A stretch of DNA of 64,000 bases, from positions 1,262,107 to 1,326,106 of the forward strand of contig NZ_KB900614.1 in NCBI RefSeq assembly GCF_000379065.1, given 5' to 3'. The DNA comes from Salinispora mooreana (GTDB lineage Bacteria; Actinomycetota; Actinomycetes; Mycobacteriales; Micromonosporaceae). A program made the translations under genes and the position numbers. The notes beneath the pieces are model-generated. The model had not been told where the DNA came from. It ran no database searches and saw only the letters and a program-made list of their open reading frames with translations. Shown one piece after another: positions 25,454-32,776 of the stretch. Each line of letters opens with the position of its first letter. The stretch's first letter is position 1.

Positions 25454-25858
25454 TCACCCGCCCGCTCCGGCTCCACCGACGACGGCTTCGACCGGCGGGA
25501 AAGGTTCCGGGCCGGGTTCGACCACGGCCACGGTCGTCGCCGTGACCACCAGTCGGGGCATCCGCGCCCCGAGCGCCCGGACCGGGGCACGAACAGTGAC
25601 GCGTACCCGCTGCCCGTCTTTGTCGATCGACACCTTGGCTTCCGGTGGGGCTACCGCACGGACCACGGCCCACCCATCTGCACCCCGGGATACCGCGATC
25701 GCCGTCTCCCGGGCCGCGTGTAGACAGGCGCCTTTGGTGCCCACCGCGTCAACCGCTGTCAGACCAACGAAGAGAAGCAAGAGCAGCGCCGGCAGGCCGG
25801 CCGCCAGTTCGGCGGTGAAGGAGCCCCGGTCTCGGCCGGCCCACCGGCACCGCCTCAC
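25454..25858 (-). CDS. TadE-like pilus assembly protein, 134 aa
   Basis: Short basic N-terminus, then D-R-G-S-F-T-A-E-L-A-A-G-L-P-A-L-L-L-L-L-F: the G-x-F-T-x-E motif and hydrophobic helix of TadE. The rest is beta-rich (V-R-V-T-V-R-A-P-V-R) and ends in a Gly/Ala tail. The start overlaps the stop of the pilin gene by 4 bases. By family it is an inner-membrane minor pilin needed for Flp pilus assembly. Confidence 0.8.
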   Translation of the reverse strand: MRRCRWAGRDRGSFTAELAAGLPALLLLLFVGLTAVDAVGTKGACLHAARETAIAVSRGADGWAVVRAVAPPEAKVSIDKDGQRVRVTVRAPVRALGARMPRLVVTATTVAVVEPGPEPFPPVEAVVGGAGAGG

Positions 25859-26028
25859 TGAAGTGCCCGGTCGATGACGGCGGTCAACGCGGTCTGCACG
25901 TTGTCGGAGGTGAGCACCTTGAGCAGGAGTCCGGCGAAGGCGACTGCGGCGAGCGTGCCGACGGCGTACTCGGCGGTGTTCATCCCGGCGTCGCCTCGCA
26001 GCCGGGTGGTGATTCTGCGCATGTCCAT
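25855..26028 (-). CDS. Flp pilin-like small protein (DUF4244), 57 aa
   Basis: Starts M-D-M-R-R-I-T-T and has G-D-A-G-M-N-T-A-E-Y-A-V-G followed by a hydrophobic helix. The Gly before the Met-Asn-Thr-Ala-Glu-Tyr segment is the likely prepilin peptidase site, with Glu at position +5 as in type IV pilins. Probably the major pilin. An AAGGA site precedes ATG 26028; a longer frame starts at 26061. Confidence 0.82.
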   Translation of the reverse strand: MDMRRITTRLRGDAGMNTAEYAVGTLAAVAFAGLLLKVLTSDNVQTALTAVIDRALQ

Positions 26029-26047
26029 GGTCCTTTCTCGAGATTGG

Positions 26048-26809
26048 TCAGAGCACGTCACCGAGAACGGCGACGATCACCGGCACCAGGCCGGCGAGAA
26101 TGAAGGCCGGTAGGAAGCAGAGCCCCAACGGCAGCACGATCAGCACCCCGGACCGACGGGCTGTCGCCTCGGCCGCCGTGGTCCGGTCGGCCCGCAGATC
26201 ATCGGCGAGGCGGGTCAAGGCACCCGCCAGGGAAGCCCCGCTGGTTGCCGAACGGAGCGCAGCGCCGACCAGGCGCTCGGCGCCGGGCACCGCCGCAAGC
26301 GTTGACCAGGCCTCCGCAGGCTCCGCTCCGAGGCGCAGGAGACGCCCGACCCGAGCGAGCCGCTCCGCGAGGGGCCCGTCGATCGCCTCCGCCACCGCCA
26401 GCACCGACTGGTCGACCGGGGCACCGGCGCGCATCGCCGACGCGAGCAGGTCAGCGGCGAGCGGCAGGGCCGCGTTCTCCTGTCGGCGTCGTTCCCGGAT
26501 GGCCGGTGACTCGACCCGACGCAGCAGCCGGTCGAGTAGCACCGCCACGGGCAGGGCGCCGAGCAGGCCCGGAACTCCGCCGGCCAGCACGGCGAGCGCC
26601 ACGGCAGCGAGCACTGCGACGAGCCGAATCGCGTCCCGCCGGTGCCGGGACTCCGCTGGGGTCGCACCCGCTGATCTGATCAACGGCGGACCGGGCGGGA
26701 CTCGGTCGAGGTCGCGCAGCCGACGGATCGGACGACGCCTCCTCCGTCCGAGTCTGCTCAGCAGGGCTGACACGGACCGACGCTCGGCGGTCAGCACCGG
26801 CGGGGTCAT
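26048..26809 (-). CDS. tadC: Type II/IV secretion F-domain protein, TadC-like
   Basis: 253 residues with a basic N-terminus, two hydrophobic helices around residues 60-90, a soluble T2SSF domain (L-L-A-S-A-M-R-A-G-A-P, then A-L-R-S-A-T-S-G-A-S-L-A) and two C-terminal helices. It forms part of the inner-membrane platform with TadB, whose stop overlaps its start. Confidence 0.85.
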   Translation of the reverse strand: MTPPVLTAERRSVSALLSRLGRRRRRPIRRLRDLDRVPPGPPLIRSAGATPAESRHRRDAIRLVAVLAAVALAVLAGGVPGLLGALPVAVLLDRLLRRVESPAIRERRRQENAALPLAADLLASAMRAGAPVDQSVLAVAEAIDGPLAERLARVGRLLRLGAEPAEAWSTLAAVPGAERLVGAALRSATSGASLAGALTRLADDLRADRTTAAEATARRSGVLIVLPLGLCFLPAFILAGLVPVIVAVLGDVL

Positions 26810-27795
26810 CCGATGTCCCTACCGCGGACCGTGGTGATCCGCTCCGCCCAGAACAACCCAACGACCTGGAGCATGACAGCGAGGACCGCGCAGCTACCGC
26901 CGACCGCCGTGTGCAGCAGCACTGCGACCGGGTCGACTCCGATGCCGTATCCCAGACCAATGCCACCGAGCGGAAGCGCCACGAGCAGCCAGGTGGTCGC
27001 CCGCGCCCCGGCCGCCTGCGCCGCCGCCGCGGCCCGGCCCCGGTCAGCGGCGCGGGCGTCCACGTCGATCCGCTCCAGCAGGTCGGCGAGGGGTGCACCG
27101 GTGCGATCAGCGAGCCGGATAGCTGCCCGGATCACGGTGCCGCCCGAACCCCCGGCCGCCGGCACCGCCGTGGACTGGCCCACCGGCAGACCGGCCCGCA
27201 GGTCAGCAGCAAGATCACAGAGTTGCTCGAGGTGACGGCGGCGAAGCTGGTCGGACTGCCGGGCCGCCCGTAGCCGCAGCAGCGCCCGGACTCCCCACGT
27301 GCCGTACGCACCGGCGACGACAGCCGCGACCGGGCCGCCCAGCAGGGCCCCCACGGCGACGGCCAGGACAGCCGAGAGCAGCAGAGCGCGCCGGGGCACC
27401 TCCACCAGGGAGCGGTACCGGGCGGAGGTCGGCGATGCACCCGCCACCCGCGCGCCGGAAACCGAACCATCCCGGCGGCCACCGGAGATCGGGGGCGCTA
27501 CCCCGCTCGGACGCCTCGAGTCAGGCCGGGACGGCGGCCCTGCCAAACGGTCCTGCCCGCGCCGCCGGGGCCGCGCCACAGCCGGCTTCGACCACGCGAT
27601 GTCCGCCGCGCGCCCACGTCTGGGCGGCGGGTTGCTGTGCCGCAGACCGGCGACCCAGGTCACCAGTGGATCGTCAGCGGCACCCGCACCACCGGAGGTC
27701 TGAACCCGTCGACGGACGAGCCAGGCCAACGACCAAGCCGCGACGACCGTCAGGGTGACCAAGAGCAGCGGTAGCAGGAGCTGAACGGAGGTCAC
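26806..27795 (-). CDS. tadB: Type II/IV secretion F-domain protein, TadB-like
   Basis: 329 residues from a GTG that overlaps the TadA stop by 4 bases (GTGA). N-terminal helix (L-L-L-P-L-L-L-V-T-L), then an unusually long, charged and Pro/Arg-rich linker (about residues 40-120), two helices, the F-domain (L-A-A-D-L-R-A-G-L-P-V-G-Q-S) and two C-terminal helices. Inner-membrane partner of TadC. Confidence 0.85.
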   Translation of the reverse strand: MTSVQLLLPLLLVTLTVVAAWSLAWLVRRRVQTSGGAGAADDPLVTWVAGLRHSNPPPRRGRAADIAWSKPAVARPRRRGQDRLAGPPSRPDSRRPSGVAPPISGGRRDGSVSGARVAGASPTSARYRSLVEVPRRALLLSAVLAVAVGALLGGPVAAVVAGAYGTWGVRALLRLRAARQSDQLRRRHLEQLCDLAADLRAGLPVGQSTAVPAAGGSGGTVIRAAIRLADRTGAPLADLLERIDVDARAADRGRAAAAAQAAGARATTWLLVALPLGGIGLGYGIGVDPVAVLLHTAVGGSCAVLAVMLQVVGLFWAERITTVRGRDIG

Positions 27796-28997
27796 CCCAC
27801 ACCTGCCGGACCGGGCCAAGGCCCCCGAAGGATCGGTGGCACCGCCACCTCCCGCTCACCCAGCAACTCGGCCAGTGTCCGGGCCGCCGGGCCGGGACCG
27901 CCGTCACGGCCCCAGGCCGGAACCGCTCTGACCAGCCGATCTGGGCCTTCTGGCAGGAGTAGGCAGATGGAATCCAGGGCCCGTCCCCCATCCGCGCGGC
28001 GAACATGCAGCACCACCTGGAGCGCCGCCGCCACCTGAGCGTGCAGTGCGGGCCGGGGCAATCCACCGAGGAGACCGAGCGCCTCGAGCCGAGCCGGCAC
28101 ATCCGAGGGAGTGTTGGCGTGTAGCGTCCCGGCACCACCCTCGTGACCGGTATTCAGGGCCATCAACAGGTCCACCACCTCCCGGCCCCGGCACTCGCCG
28201 ACAACGAGGCGGTCCGGTCGCATCCGCAGCGCCTGCCGGACCAGATCAGTCAGACCAATCGCGCCGGCACCCTCCACATTGGCTCTGCGGGCCTGCAGTC
28301 CGACGACATGCGGATGTGCGGGGTGCAGTTCCGCCGCGTCCTCCACCAGAACGATCCGTTCCGTGTCGGGAACCAGGCCGAGGAGCGTGTTGAGCAATGT
28401 GGTCTTGCCGGAGCCGGTGCCACCGACCACGAGGTACGCGAGCCGAGCCGCCACCACCGCGGCCAGCACCGGGGCGACTGCCCGTGGCACGGCCCCCTGA
28501 CCGGCCATCTCGTCGAGAGTGATCGGCCGCTGCCGGAAGGTCCGCAGGGACAGGTACGGACCGTCGGTGGCCACCGGTGGCAGGACCGCATGTAGCCGGG
28601 TGCCGTCGGCGAGCCGCGCGTCAACGTACGGTGAGCCGTCGTCCAGTCGCCGGCCCGCGCTGGCTGCGAGTCGCTGCGCGAGCCGGCGGACATCGTCCAC
28701 CGACCCGACCGGCACCGCGACCTCTTTCAGGCCCTCCCCTCGGTCGACCCAGACGTGAACCTTGTTGACGAGAACATCGGTGACCCGTGGATCGGCCAAC
28801 AGCGGGGCCAGCGGGCCGGCGCCCACCAGGTCGTCGTGCACCCGGTCAGCGAGGCGGAGCAGCGTGGTGTCGCCGAGCACCGCGGCGGCCGACTCGGCAC
28901 GTACGGCGGAGACGATCGCCGCCGGGGTGACCGGTGCCGACGAGGACGCGATTCGCTGTCGGACTCGCGCGGCGAGGCCGCCGTCCACCGCGGTCAT
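27792..28997 (-). CDS. tadA: Pilus assembly ATPase TadA/CpaF
   Basis: 401 residues. Walker A is V-G-G-T-G-S-G-K-T-T near residue 190, an Asp box is L-V-E-D-A-A-E-L-H-P, and Walker B and the following block are R-L-V-V-G-E-C-R-G-R-E-V-V-D-L. T-G-H-E-G-G-A-G-T-L-H-A-N-T is the His box. This is a secretion hexameric ATPase that powers pilus assembly. ATG 28997 overlaps the TadZ stop (ATGA). Confidence 0.95.
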   Translation of the reverse strand: MTAVDGGLAARVRQRIASSSAPVTPAAIVSAVRAESAAAVLGDTTLLRLADRVHDDLVGAGPLAPLLADPRVTDVLVNKVHVWVDRGEGLKEVAVPVGSVDDVRRLAQRLAASAGRRLDDGSPYVDARLADGTRLHAVLPPVATDGPYLSLRTFRQRPITLDEMAGQGAVPRAVAPVLAAVVAARLAYLVVGGTGSGKTTLLNTLLGLVPDTERIVLVEDAAELHPAHPHVVGLQARRANVEGAGAIGLTDLVRQALRMRPDRLVVGECRGREVVDLLMALNTGHEGGAGTLHANTPSDVPARLEALGLLGGLPRPALHAQVAAALQVVLHVRRADGGRALDSICLLLPEGPDRLVRAVPAWGRDGGPGPAARTLAELLGEREVAVPPILRGPWPGPAGVG

Positions 28998-30094
28998 GCC
29001 GCACCCGGCGCCGCGCCGGTCAGTTCGGTGAGGAGTCGTTGACACAGGGCGGCCAGTGGGCCCCGCCCGTCCGCCGCCGGGGCTTCGCCCCGTTCCAGGC
29101 CGCGGCCGAGCGCCGGCTCCAGACGCACCGTGCCGGCCAGCGGCAGCCCGAGCGTCCGCGCGAGTTCGGTGGACTTGAGCCGGCCGGGGGCGGGACCACG
29201 GACGATCAGGGAAAGGTCGGCGCAGTGTGGCGCGGCGGCGCTGACCACCCGAGCGGCAGCAGCGGTCGCGCGGAGTTCGGCGGGTACCACGACGAAGGCC
29301 CGATCGACCGACTGCAGGGCGGTCACCGCCGCGTCATCCAGGTGGCGGGGCAGGTCAACCACGACCACGTCGCGAGCCCGCCGGGCAGCGTCGAGGGTCG
29401 CCGCCATCGCCACGGCCGGCAACGACCGAAGATCACCTCGGTCCCACGAGAGAACCACCAGGTCTCCCCGGCTGGGCAGGGCCTGCACCAGCGACGAGGC
29501 GTCCACCCGGCCGCCGGCGCCGGTCAGCGCCGGCCAGCGTAACCCGCCCAGTTGTTCCCAACCCAGCACCAGATCCAGCCCACCCCCGAGCGGATCGGCG
29601 TCAACCAGCAGCGTCCGCAGCCGGGAGCGGGCCGCCGTAACAGCGAGCCCGCCGGCGAGGACACTGGCGCCGGCACCACCTCGTCCGCCGAGGACGGCGA
29701 CGAGGCGAGCCGTAACCGGGTCAGGTTGCTCCAGACCGCACTCGACGAACCGGTCGACCAGCCAGGGCTCGGCGGCGGGCAGGACGGCCACGAACTCGGC
29801 ACCCATCAGGTCGGCCACATCCCGGCCAGGGTCGAGGTGCCCGGCGTGGCCGACCAGCACCACTCGCCGCCGCTGCGGCAGCCGCGCCCGCAGGCATGGC
29901 TGTGCCTGGTCGCTGCCGACCAGCACCAAGGGCGCGGGGGACCAGCGGGACCGGGCGGCCACCGGGTCCGGTGCGAGGTCGACCTCAACGCCACCGGCCG
30001 CGGCGAGCCGCAGCAGGTCGTCCAGAAGCGCGTCGTCGGAGGTCACGAGGAGAGGCAGGCGGCGCGGGGGCGGTACGGCGGGGCGAGGTGGCAT
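28994..30094 (-). CDS. TadZ/CpaE-like MinD-family localisation protein (Ssd type)
   Basis: 366 residues from M-P-P-R-P-A-V-P. A receiver-like N-terminal part (L-L-V-T-S-D-D-A-L-L-D-D-L) is followed by a ParA/MinD domain with a deviant P-loop, V-L-G-G-R-G-G-A-G-A-S, lacking the usual Lys-Thr, then V-D-A-D-P-L-G-G-G-L-D and V-V-V-D-L-P. In M. tuberculosis the counterpart Rv3660c is called septum site determining protein. First gene of the tad operon. Confidence 0.88.
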   Translation of the reverse strand: MPPRPAVPPPRRLPLLVTSDDALLDDLLRLAAAGGVEVDLAPDPVAARSRWSPAPLVLVGSDQAQPCLRARLPQRRRVVLVGHAGHLDPGRDVADLMGAEFVAVLPAAEPWLVDRFVECGLEQPDPVTARLVAVLGGRGGAGASVLAGGLAVTAARSRLRTLLVDADPLGGGLDLVLGWEQLGGLRWPALTGAGGRVDASSLVQALPSRGDLVVLSWDRGDLRSLPAVAMAATLDAARRARDVVVVDLPRHLDDAAVTALQSVDRAFVVVPAELRATAAAARVVSAAAPHCADLSLIVRGPAPGRLKSTELARTLGLPLAGTVRLEPALGRGLERGEAPAADGRGPLAALCQRLLTELTGAAPGAA

Positions 30095-30232
30095 CACGGC
30101 CTCCAGCAGTCGGCTCGGGCTTCGCTGGTGTGGAAGCCTGCGCGGTCCGACCGACCCGAGGCGGCCCTGGCTGCCGATCTGTGGACATGGACGGCACCTG
30201 TGGACAGAGTCCACCGGAATAGTTGATCTGCT
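30095..30232 (-). promoter_or_regulatory. Probable promoter region of the tad operon
   Basis: 138 bases upstream of the first tad gene. It should contain the promoter, but I cannot fix its -10/-35 boxes. Confidence 0.35.
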
Positions 30233-30598
30233 ATGCCCGCGGCGCCTCAGCGGCGGCCGACCCCCGCGATCGCAGCGGGTGCCGGCGGCTCTGTCCCGGA
30301 CGGCGCCGCGCCGGGGCTCCGGCATGGTCCGCGGGTGAGCCCTGCGTCGCAACGGGCTTCCACCGTCCGTGGCCTCGGTAGCGTGGCCCTGTTCGCCGGC
30401 CTCCTCGGCTCGACTCTCACGTCGTCGAACGACGTCGGGTCAACGGATCCACACATCCTGTCGGGCGTCTTCGTCGCTACCGGGATCGGGCTACGGATCG
30501 AAGCCGCGATCAGCGCACCTCGGGCGGAACAACCGAGACTCGGAGTCTGCGCCTGGCTTCCGCCCGCCTCCCAGCCCCAGCCGGCCCCGGTGGGGTGA
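30233..30598 (+). CDS. Possible small membrane protein, 121 aa
   Basis: An ATG-started frame divergent from the tad operon. It has two hydrophobic segments (G-S-V-A-L-F-A-G-L-L-G-S and L-S-G-V-F-V-A-T-G-I-G-L) after an Ala/Pro/Arg-rich N-terminus. No ribosome-binding site or family is recognised. Support comes mainly from a perfect terminator hairpin 32 bases after the stop, which no other plus-strand gene would use. It may be spurious. Confidence 0.35.
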   Translation: MPAAPQRRPTPAIAAGAGGSVPDGAAPGLRHGPRVSPASQRASTVRGLGSVALFAGLLGSTLTSSNDVGSTDPHILSGVFVATGIGLRIEAAISAPRAEQPRLGVCAWLPPASQPQPAPVG

Positions 30599-30630
30599 CA
30601 CCACGTGGGATGTCATCGCTCCCACAAAGA

Positions 30631-30664
30631 GACGACCCCCGTCGGGGGGAAGACGGGGGTCGTC
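30631..30664 (+). terminator. Strong terminator hairpin
   Basis: A perfect 13-bp stem GACGACCCCCGTC/GACGGGGGTCGTC with loop GGGGGGAA, downstream of the small plus-strand frame and 290 bases before the HAD gene. Confidence 0.75.
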
Positions 30665-30941
30665 AGGGTCCGGCTCCGGGGGGGTCGAGCCGAACCGCTC
30701 AGCGGTCACCGGGGGGGGTGCAACCGCCGAGGGTCTGTCGGTTGTCCGCAAGGTGAAACGCCTGTTGTGTCGACAGTCTGCCTGAGCGAACCTGGCTACG
30801 TCGAGTGGTGCAGCCTCCACTCCCTGCTAAATTCTTCCGCAGAGTGTGATCGCGGTCACGCGGCGCAGGCACACAGTCGATCACGTCGCACATCTGAGGG
30901 GTTGATGGACCCGGGCCCCCGCAGACGATAGTCCATCGGGC
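30665..30941. other. Intergenic region before the HAD hydrolase
   Basis: About 280 bases with no supportable gene. Minus-strand frames through here run across the terminator hairpin and were not accepted. The right end carries the -10 box of the HAD gene. Confidence 0.5.
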
Positions 30942-30947
30942 TAGACT
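30942..30947 (+). promoter_or_regulatory. -10 element (TAGACT) of the HAD hydrolase gene, leaderless
   Basis: A TANNNT box ending 8 bases before the GTG at 30956, so transcription would start at or within a base or two of the start codon. Confidence 0.55.
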
Positions 30948-30955
30948 TGCGCGCC

Positions 30956-31759
30956 GTGGGCCGAAGCGCCGCTTTTTTCGATCTGGATAAGACCGTCATC
31001 GCCAAGTCAAGTGCGCTGGCGTTCGGTCGGCCGTTCTACCGGGACGGCCTGATAACCCGACGAGACGTTGTCAAGTCGGCGTACGCGCAGCTGATGTTCC
31101 GGCTGGGCGGCTCCGACGAGCAGACCATGGCCCGGACCCGGGACTATCTCGCCGCGCTGTGTAGGGGCTGGCAGGTGGAGCAGGTCCGCCAGATTGTCGC
31201 GGAGACCCTCCATGAGCTGATCAACCCCTACGTGTACGCCGAGGCCGCCGCCCTGATCGAGGAGCACCAGGCCGCCGGTCGGGACGTCGTGCTGGTCTCG
31301 GCCTCGGGGGAGGAGATGGTCCGGCCGATCGGGGCGCTACTCGGGGTGACCGATGTGATCGCCACCCGGATGGCCGTGGTGGACGGCCACTACAGCGGGG
31401 AGATCGAGTTTTACGCGGCCGGTCCGGCCAAGGTGGACGCGGTGGGTGAGCTGGCGCTCGAGCGCGGCTACGACCTCACCGACTCGTACGCCTACTCGGA
31501 CTCGTACACGGACCGGCCGTTGCTGGAGTGCGTCGGCCGACCGACCGCAGTCAACCCGGACCGTCAGCTACGCAAGCTCGCCACGGAGAACTCCTGGCCG
31601 GTGCTGGAGTTCCGGCACCCGATCCCACTGGGGCGGCGGTTGCGGGATCGCCCCGCCGTGCCGGTCGCCGCCGCCGCGCTCGGCGTCGGGGTTGGCGTGG
31701 CGATCGGCGTCGCCTGGTACGGCCGGCACCGGCGGACCCGGGCCACCCCGACGACCTGA
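30956..31759 (+). CDS. HAD-IB family phosphatase (SerB-like), 267 aa
   Basis: Motif I is F-F-D-L-D-K-T with the two Asp near residues 9 and 11, motif II is V-S-A-S-G-E-E-M, and motif IV is Y-S-D-S-Y-T-D-R-P-L-L-E. The C-terminus has one hydrophobic segment (A-A-A-L-G-V-G-V-G-V-A-I) and basic residues, so the enzyme may be anchored to the membrane. The nearest M. tuberculosis neighbour by position is Rv3661. By family it hydrolyses a phosphomonoester; the substrate is uncertain. GTG 30956 fits the TAGACT box; a TTG at 30947 lies inside that box and is unlikely. Confidence 0.88.
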   Translation: MGRSAAFFDLDKTVIAKSSALAFGRPFYRDGLITRRDVVKSAYAQLMFRLGGSDEQTMARTRDYLAALCRGWQVEQVRQIVAETLHELINPYVYAEAAALIEEHQAAGRDVVLVSASGEEMVRPIGALLGVTDVIATRMAVVDGHYSGEIEFYAAGPAKVDAVGELALERGYDLTDSYAYSDSYTDRPLLECVGRPTAVNPDRQLRKLATENSWPVLEFRHPIPLGRRLRDRPAVPVAAAALGVGVGVAIGVAWYGRHRRTRATPTT

Positions 31760-31818
31760 CCATCGCAGTCGGCCCGCGGCGGCGGGACGGGCTCGGGTAC
31801 GGCCGGGCGAGGCAGGGG

Positions 31819-32568
31819 TTACGGGGTCACGGCGAGCACCTCATCGCCGATCCCGGTGAGCTGGTCGGCGCCCGACTCGACGGCGCTCAGATAGTGCCGC
31901 AGCCACGAGCGAAGCCCGTCCGGGGTTCCGGTGGCGAAGGCCCCGGCCGAGCCGACGTACTCCGGCTCCCGCTCGCGATGCCCGACGTCCACGGCGAGCA
32001 GGCCCCGCGGGTCAACCCCCCGAGACATCAGCACCAGCCGGGCGGCACCACGGGCGACCACCCCGGATGGGCCGGCGAAGGGCCGCAGGTTCAACAGCTC
32101 GCCATGGACGACCGCGGCGAGCACCAGTGGCGGCGCCTCGCTTCCCCCGGCTACCAGGGCAGCCAACCCGTCCAGCCGGGCCGCCACCACCGCGTCGGGC
32201 ACCGGGCGTCCCAGCTCAGGCTCCGGCACCAGCTCCCGCGCGGCGAGCACGTGCAGCTTCGCGAGCGCCTGCCGGGGTGCCTTCGGCCAGAGGTCGGTCA
32301 GCCCGGGTAGCGCCCCGGCGACCCGCAGTGCGCCCTGCAGCACCGGCTCGGTGACGGTGCCGGCCCGGACTTCCTCGCGATCGTGGGCATACCCCTCAAG
32401 AGCGGCGCTGGCCACCGCGCAGCGGAGGCTGACCTCCGCGGCCACCTGACCGCCGTGCCGGCGCAGGGCGCGGTGCCGCAGCGCCTGGTCGAAGCGCTCG
32501 CGGGCCCGCTCCACGGCAGCGGCGACATCGGCGAGGGCGAGCAGCGGAGCGAGCGGGTCATCGGTCAC
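31819..32568 (-). CDS. Degenerate Fic-like protein, 249 aa
   Basis: An Ala/Leu-rich helical protein. The region V-V-H-G-E-L-L-N-L-R-P-F-A-G-P-S-G-V-V-A-R aligns with the Fic loop H-P-F-x-x-G-N-G-R-x-x-R, but His is Arg and the G-N-G anion-binding stretch is G-P-S-G. A following helix (G-A-A-R-L-V-L-M-S-R-G) and the later W-L-R-H-Y-L-S are where Fic proteins have matching helices. AMP transfer looks lost. It is often annotated as an oxidoreductase without clear basis. Positional equivalent of Rv3662c, between the HAD gene and acs. Confidence 0.65.
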   Translation of the reverse strand: MTDDPLAPLLALADVAAAVERARERFDQALRHRALRRHGGQVAAEVSLRCAVASAALEGYAHDREEVRAGTVTEPVLQGALRVAGALPGLTDLWPKAPRQALAKLHVLAARELVPEPELGRPVPDAVVAARLDGLAALVAGGSEAPPLVLAAVVHGELLNLRPFAGPSGVVARGAARLVLMSRGVDPRGLLAVDVGHREREPEYVGSAGAFATGTPDGLRSWLRHYLSAVESGADQLTGIGDEVLAVTP

Positions 32569-32727
32569 CCCGCCACGCTATCGGGACCGCCTGTACCGCC
32601 CGCCGGTGCCGTGCCATCCGCCGTGCCGTGTCATCCGCCGGCGTCGTGCCGTGCCGTACGGCGCGGGGGAGGCTCACTTCGGCGCGGTCCGGTGCCCTCG
32701 ACAGTCGCGTGCGCCCGGCCGGCGGGC

Positions 32728-32733
32728 TAACCT
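32728..32733 (+). promoter_or_regulatory. -10 element (TAACCT) of acs
   Basis: A TANNNT box about 43 bases before the acs ATG. It would give a short leader that contains the GAGGGAG ribosome-binding site. Confidence 0.4.
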
Positions 32734-32776
32734 CTGCACCGAGACGCAGGTCACCCCAAGCGACGAGGGAGCAGGC

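Noticed and set aside
30491..30820. 109-residue minus-strand frame
   Set aside because: It runs across the perfect terminator hairpin and has no start signal or motif.
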